64,000 nt of DNA from Ascaphus truei. Its lineage: Eukaryota > Chordata > Amphibia > Anura > Ascaphidae. This document shows positions 59,027-64,000 of this stretch, in pieces (position 1 is the first letter of the stretch; each line of letters opens with the position of its first letter). A program made the translations under genes and the position numbers. The stretch is from the NCBI GenBank assembly GCA_036426205.1, contig CM071570.1, forward strand, positions 140,201,048 to 140,265,047. Direction: 5' to 3'. The notes below the pieces were generated by a model. It saw nothing but the letters and a program-made list of their open reading frames with translations. It did no database searches and was not told the origin of the DNA.

Positions 59027-59153
59027 TGTATATATATATACTGCATTGTCCTGCGTGCTTGACAATGCAGGAATCGAGAGTTTTTTCTGTGAAAACAACT
59101 GATAAGTGAATCAGAAAATTAAAGCATTTTTAAGGCACCAACAAGATTTTTTT

Positions 59154-59310
59154 CTTGTGGTTGACAAATCACCAAAAAATCTACTCGCCACACAAAAAAA
59201 TCTACTCGCCACCTAGTACCAAACATATGCTGCTTGGGCCAATAGGAGCTCGCCACGATGTTAAATCCACTCGCCCGGGGCGAGCAAATGTATAGGTTTG
59301 TCAAACACTG
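59154..59310. mobile_element. hAT-type MITE, copy D
   Basis: Same family and same orientation as copy A. The left terminus is CTTGTGGTTGACAAATCACC (altered in the first bases) and the right end TTTGTCAAACACTG. It lies in the right arm of the palindrome as the mirror of copy C. Confidence 0.85.
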
Positions 59311-59629
59311 TATATATATATATATCTATATCTATATCTATGTATATATCAAGAGAGACTAACAGAGAGTATAAGAGAGAGACAGAGATAACCAGACAGA
59401 GAACATTAGAGAGAGAGATTTAAACATTGAGAAACAGAGAGACATTAAAACAGACACAGGTGTCTCTGTGGTTCATTATAGGTCAGTGTAAGTGGTCATC
59501 TGTTCATTCTACCACTGTAGAATCTTTCACACACATTGTTATTTTAATTACAATCGTACACTTGTTTTGCACATGTTGATTAAGCCGAAATAAAAGTTTA
59601 TTTTACAGTATATATATATATATTTAAGG

Positions 59630-59975
59630 CCTTATATGCAAACAGGCCTTGTTATTATCTTCACACTTCATTCAAGTTTCTAACATTACTGGGTGAGTAT
59701 ATTTGAGGGCCTATTAGAGTCAGCTGTGTATAACTAGTAGTTAACAGCAAACAAGGCCTCTTTAGAGCCTGTACAGTAAGCCTGTACTGTTAAATAAGAT
59801 AATACATATATTTAATATAGTGCTAAACTAAAGCCATTTATGTGTGTAAGTAGGCCTTGTTGAAATCATCGTGAAAGTTTCATACAGGTGAGTGAAGTAT
59901 TGCCTTCATAATATTAGTGCCATAATGTAAACAAGTGTATTAACATGTATATGTCATTAACATAAGGCCTGTTTA
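59630..59975. repeat. Interspersed AGGCCTTGTT-type motifs
   Basis: AAGGCCTT, CAGGCCTTGTT, GGGCCTATT, CAAGGCCTC, TAGGCCTTGTTG and AAGGCCTGTTT occur six times in about 340 bp. Two are followed by similar segments ending in GGTGAGT. The significance is unknown. Confidence 0.5.
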
Positions 59976-60509
59976 CTGACAACACTGGGATATAAAAAAA
60001 AAAAAAAAATATATATATATATTTTCATCACACACACACTGTGTGTGTGTACATATATCCATAGACCCACATGTAGATATACATACACTAACAGATATTG
60101 TTATTCTACCACTACTCTACATACATGCAAGCATTATGAAATATGAGGCGTGTGTGAAGGTAAGTAATATGTTACAGAGGTAATACTCAGAAAGCTGAAC
60201 TGTAGATGTAGCTGAGTATATAGAGATAAGGTTACTTAAAGTAGTGGATGCATTATTGCATGCAATGTCCTTTGTACATTATCAAACACAATGCACATCC
60301 ACATCAAAAAGTTTAACTAACGGGTAGTAATGTCAGCTTCTATAAACCATGGCCGTTTGAATGTTGTACATTAAGCAACTAATATAATACTAAATATATG
60401 TCAAGTTATGCATTATTCAGACAGCGGACGTTTCAAAACCTCATTTAAAGGACATACTCTTGAATTATTTTGAAAGGCATCAGGACTTTCATCAGACATA
60501 ACGTATTCA

Positions 60510-60959
60510 TTAAATTTCTGCACGCAGACACCACCACCAGTGCCAACTACGATTTAGTGAATGTGAATACTTTATTTTTTGTTTAAATACCTTTTTGAGA
60601 CCGAGTCCACAGCCTGCGTTGGTTTGGCTTTTGGTGTTACGGCTTTTTTTCCGTTTGTGGCCAACTAACATTGGCCTTAGAACTTTACACTTGATCGTGG
60701 GCATGTGGCAGTTCAGTGGCACTGGGGTGTGGGCAGTGACATTCAGGCCCACTTGGGTGTAGGGGCTGTGACACTTCAGCAGGGTCAGTGTGTTGTGTGG
60801 CTGTGACACTTCAGGGGCAGTTTGGTAGTTGGCTGTGGCAGTTGGTGAACGAGTTTGTAACAGCATTGCCCGACTGATGGTGGACGGTGCCGGTTCCTTT
60901 CCCTGTTTTGGTGTGTTTAATCTTGTTCCAAAACATTTTAGTAGAAATTGTTTTGCCAT
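60510..60959 (-). CDS. Unrecognised 149-codon open frame
   Basis: ATG at 60959; the protein is rich in Thr/Pro/Lys with CHSPYTQVGLN-like repeats (KCHSPYT, LNCHMP) that follow a degenerate tandem repeat in the DNA (60690-60830). No known domain is seen. It may be a chance frame over repetitive DNA. Confidence 0.2.
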   Translation of the reverse strand: MAKQFLLKCFGTRLNTPKQGKEPAPSTISRAMLLQTRSPTATANYQTAPEVSQPHNTLTLLKCHSPYTQVGLNVTAHTPVPLNCHMPTIKCKVLRPMLVGHKRKKSRNTKSQTNAGCGLGLKKVFKQKIKYSHSLNRSWHWWWCLRAEI

Positions 60960-62460
60960 AACTTCTTTTCGTGGTCCTCAGTCTTGTAGTGTGTACCCCG
61001 TTCCTGATTTTTTCAACTGTGTCAAGCAGGTTTGGATGTTGACAGGGACCTGCACAGCGAAGTGTTTGCACCTAGTGTGTACCAGGTTCATCGCACTCCC
61101 ATGAACCCTTGGGGAATGAAGAAGCTTGACCTCGGGAGAAAAACTGTGCAGCAATGTAAAAATCCATCCTCAGATGCGGGCGTAAAAGTGGTGATTGTTG
61201 TTTCTTGCAGTAAGTCTCTACGGATTAAAGCTGGCTTTGATTCACCACATATTTATTGTGTAATGTCCTTTTCCATTTGTTGTGATTTCTTTAGGAAGAA
61301 GCTACCGACTTAAAAATGAATGAACCCTTTCTAGTTTTGTGAACAATTTGTGATATTAGTCCTGTTCCTGTGGATAATCTCCTTTCCTGGCCTTGTGATT
61401 AATCCTTTCCTCCTGCTGTGATATCATCCTCATCAACGCACTGAGCTCTGTTTGTTCTGTGTGGCGGAACGATTTTCTTCAACCAGATTCTTTCTTCAGA
61501 AGCTGCGAATAGCTGCGTAAGTGTCAACGAGCAGGAAGGTTACTTGAATAACTGTGTTTAAACTCGGTCAGTGGGAAGATCTTCATGGTCCTTGATTGAA
61601 TTTGTCCTTCATTGGCAACAAATCAGCTGGCTACACAAATAAATGAACAACATTTATGGAATCTGCCATTGAACTTCAGTTTTTTGCTCCTATATAATGA
61701 AGTTTGTTCTTCCCAGTTCCACATAACAGGTTCGCATAAAGTTTTTCTTTGGGTCCAATGAAAATGGTCGTTTGAAGTAACTCAATTATGTTTCGCGACC
61801 TCAGTGTTAAAGAAACAATGATGAAAGTTGTTGTGACCTCTTGATCCAACAACTCTAGCTGAATATTTTACCTCACCACACATAGAATGTTTGTCTATAC
61901 AACTGACATTATTCCGTGGAACATAACTGACTGTGAGATTAATTACATGTTGAAGCCATTTATTTAGCATGGCACATAACATCTATAAATTGTAAACATG
62001 AGATGTCCTGCACCTCATACACTCATCTTCCAGCCTTGATGAGGAGCCTGGAATGAGCAGGTGATGACACTTGTTTCAGGGGGTGAGGTACACAATGAAC
62101 TCCAGAGCAACTATAAGAAAAATAACTAAGATTTTTGATTGACATGTGTACATACTTAACCTAGAGTTGTGACTTTGGAGTCATTTATGCTAAATTCACA
62201 TCACTTAACATAAAATGAAAAGATGTTTCTGGCAAGACTGTGTAACTTATGCCATTTTAACATCATGTACATTGAGGCTACTTTCCACTTGTTTATGTAA
62301 CTAACATAAGAACCAACAATGTGTATTGGCCGTAATGGCGTTGTAAAATGTTGTGTGTCTAATTGGACCATACAAACTCTTCTGCATATCCTTGTGTAGT
62401 ACTATTAAAATAATAATGTACATACTACATCACCGGCAGTTGACTGTGCTTATAATTCAG
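60960..62460. other. No recognisable gene
   Basis: A + strand frame at 61032-61313 (93 codons) has no recognisable domain. The rest is AT-rich. Confidence 0.4.
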
Positions 62461-62466
62461 TATGTC

Positions 62467-62900
62467 CACTGTGGCGACACACTTTATTGCGAGCTTCGGC
62501 TAGTCTGCACGAATTCGGGGTATACGCGCGGTGGTGTATTGGAGGTTTTTGTGACGGTTTGTCTGCCCGAGATGCATTGAGCGTATTTTCCACGGTCAGG
62601 GATTGACACTTTTGATTCCCGCTGGCTGCAATACGCACAGTAATATACGTTAATGGATATCTTAGAGGGCATCTCAATTCATGAATTTATGTCCATATGG
62701 TAGTAGCAACGCGAAGCATTGCAGGCTATTAATCCTAATCATTTCATTAACAATTAGGCCGCCCTGTGCAGCAGGCTGAACCATCGGCTTGGTGGAAGGC
62801 CAAACGCAACGGGTTGTCTAGAGCGTGAGAGCGGCACATTCGAGGTATCTGCAGGTACATCTGGGTATTGGCTCGAGAATGAAAGTAGTGTGGTGCACGT
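62467..62900. mobile_element. TA-type MITE, copy 3, with many single-base insertions
   Basis: It aligns with 57404-57804 from CACTGTGGCGACACACTTTA to GGCTCGAGAATGAAAGTAGT. Single extra bases appear about every 10-15 nt, for example TTTATTGCGAGCTTCGGC against TTTATTCGAGCTCGGC. No clear TA duplication remains. Confidence 0.65.
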
Positions 62901-64000
62901 ATTGTGGGAAATGTAACTAATTTTGTATGGGATATGTGTTTACATTTATAGAAGCAGGTGTAAGCGCTCAATGTGGCTGAACACTCAACAACTCCTTCAG
63001 TGTGTCGGCTCACTAGATGTACTGGGGTGGCTAACTTTGCCGTTTCTATAAGGCTTCCAATAACATATGAGTGAAGGAATGAGTTACTACGTTTTCATAC
63101 AGTAGTGGCCTGGTAGGTTGAAACGGTTTTGCATAGAATTAACTTTCAAAATGAGTGGATGAACATGTCTGTGTAGCTGCCAGCTTCTCAGAACTGTAGT
63201 CCCTCCCCCAAGACGTGACAGCACCCTGAGTTTTAATGTTGATGAAAGCTGTAAGGCGTGTCAAAAAAAGTTTAACCGAGAACATGACCCTGTGATCTAG
63301 GCTGGGTGCCCAACCCAGCCCCCTGTGTTATCCTCTATGATGTGATTACATATATATTGCAGCGTGGTTTCACATGAGCGAAATAAATAACTGAATTGCG
63401 CTTACATATGAACACATTCAATAACTAAATGCTACAATGTTCTCTAATTAATGGTCTCTGTATATGGACCCATGAGCAAAACGGAACGTGTTAATTAAAA
63501 AATAACGAAATGTATTCAGTGTAATTTAGTGTATGATTCGCCATTTTGAATGCCCATCTTGCCATTGCAAGCATTGAATGAGGCAGGAATGTCCTGTTTA
63601 TAGGTGTTACAAATTATTCACTGCTCTCATTATGTATGATATTAAGGTATATTATTTACAACAGACAACGTATACATATTACTTGATATGCTATTTTGCA
63701 CTGTCGCTTACACAGGTCTTGCAACCCTGTTAGTTCCCATCCAATCGGCCAGCTACAGTGTTCTCCACTTGTGGCAGCACAAGGGATGTGGGGGAGGAAC
63801 AAATGTCTATGCAAATGAGTAGCACTCAGTGGCCACCCTTTTGGCACCAATATGATATTAATAGCTCTTTTTTTGTGTAGGACAGACTACATATAAACTA
63901 TATATAGATTAATAGATTATGAGGATGAGAGAATGGGATATATCGATTAATTATGTAGGTATGCGTCTAGCTTTATTGGTGTAAGAAAGTATAAGTATGC
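62901..64000. other. No recognisable gene
   Basis: AT-rich, no long frame, no clear element boundary. Short (TA) and GATTAAT-type words near 63890-63960. Confidence 0.5.

Larger units (their letters stand above)
58543..59608. repeat. Near-perfect inverted repeat of about 1.07 kb with hAT MITEs in both arms
   Basis: The left arm 58543-59026 and right arm 59154-59608 are reverse complements over about 450 bp with few differences, including landmarks GAATGAACAGATGACC (58644) and GGTCATCTGTTCATTC (59491). The spacer is about 127 bp and has its own hairpin CTGCATTGTC/GACAATGCAG (59041-59071). TA tracts differ in length between arms. Confidence 0.92.

Noticed and set aside
58877..59304. Short frames with a repeated MTNLYICSPRAS-type peptide on both strands
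   Set aside because: They are translations of the hAT MITE copies C and D in the palindrome.

Overview
This is a vertebrate nuclear genomic window, most likely from an amphibian and probably a frog. The repeat mixture points that way: several Penelope-like elements with hammerhead ribozymes, PIF/Harbinger and hAT MITEs, a CORE-SINE of the MIR type, and a self-primed chromovirus. The species cannot be fixed from sequence alone. The only host protein-coding sequence I can identify with confidence is the first coding exon of mnat1 (MAT1, the RING-finger assembly factor of CDK-activating kinase). It lies at 30620-30708 on the + strand, has a GC-rich promoter and is followed by a GTAAGT splice donor. 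Positions 1 to about 30400 are therefore upstream of mnat1. From 30709 to the window end is probably its first intron, because I found no second exon.

Left part (1-30400): an internally deleted Penelope-like element (PLE) on the - strand (1-2600), split by a 156-bp hAT MITE with a perfect 8-bp target duplication. Then come several MITEs with recognisable termini: pogo/Tigger-like at 3464, hAT at 5526 and TA-flanked at 7420. A 3.7-kb pogo-type element (9990-13681) has an interior that is almost entirely a CACTGCACACA-type satellite with a roughly 1.2-kb higher-order period and an assembly gap. PLE pieces with hammerhead motifs lie at 15830-23300 and include a well-preserved 3' coding half at 20746-21629. 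A hammerhead-bearing 375-bp unit with a partial second copy (28643-29061) looks like a metazoan retrozyme.

Middle part (30400-45900): the mnat1 promoter and exon, a run of very GC-rich MITEs (29829, 31131, 31793, 32851, 36539, about 38917), two large fold-backs, a 60-bp satellite with a second gap, an L1-like 3' tail, a CORE-SINE, and a complete but decayed Ty3/Gypsy chromovirus (40526-45892) with both LTRs, an ACTGT target duplication and a self-priming primer-binding site.

Right part (45900-64000): the most unusual genes. (i) A five-exon Tc1/mariner-type transposase on the - strand (46105-47817), with canonical GT-AG introns and a nonsense codon at the expected catalytic Glu, lies head-to-head with a long + strand reading frame (48008-49510). 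That frame has a 19-residue repeat, a heptad coiled coil and a BEN-like C-terminus. (ii) An apparently intact two-exon Harbinger transposase (55543-56845, 397 aa) lies tail-to-tail with an intronless ORF carrying a forkhead-like winged-helix domain (58346 to 57293, - strand). A 401-bp MITE interrupts that ORF near its 3' end. (iii) A near-perfect inverted repeat of about 1.07 kb (58543-59608) carries one hAT MITE copy in each arm. Two further PLE copies lie at 49748-53930.
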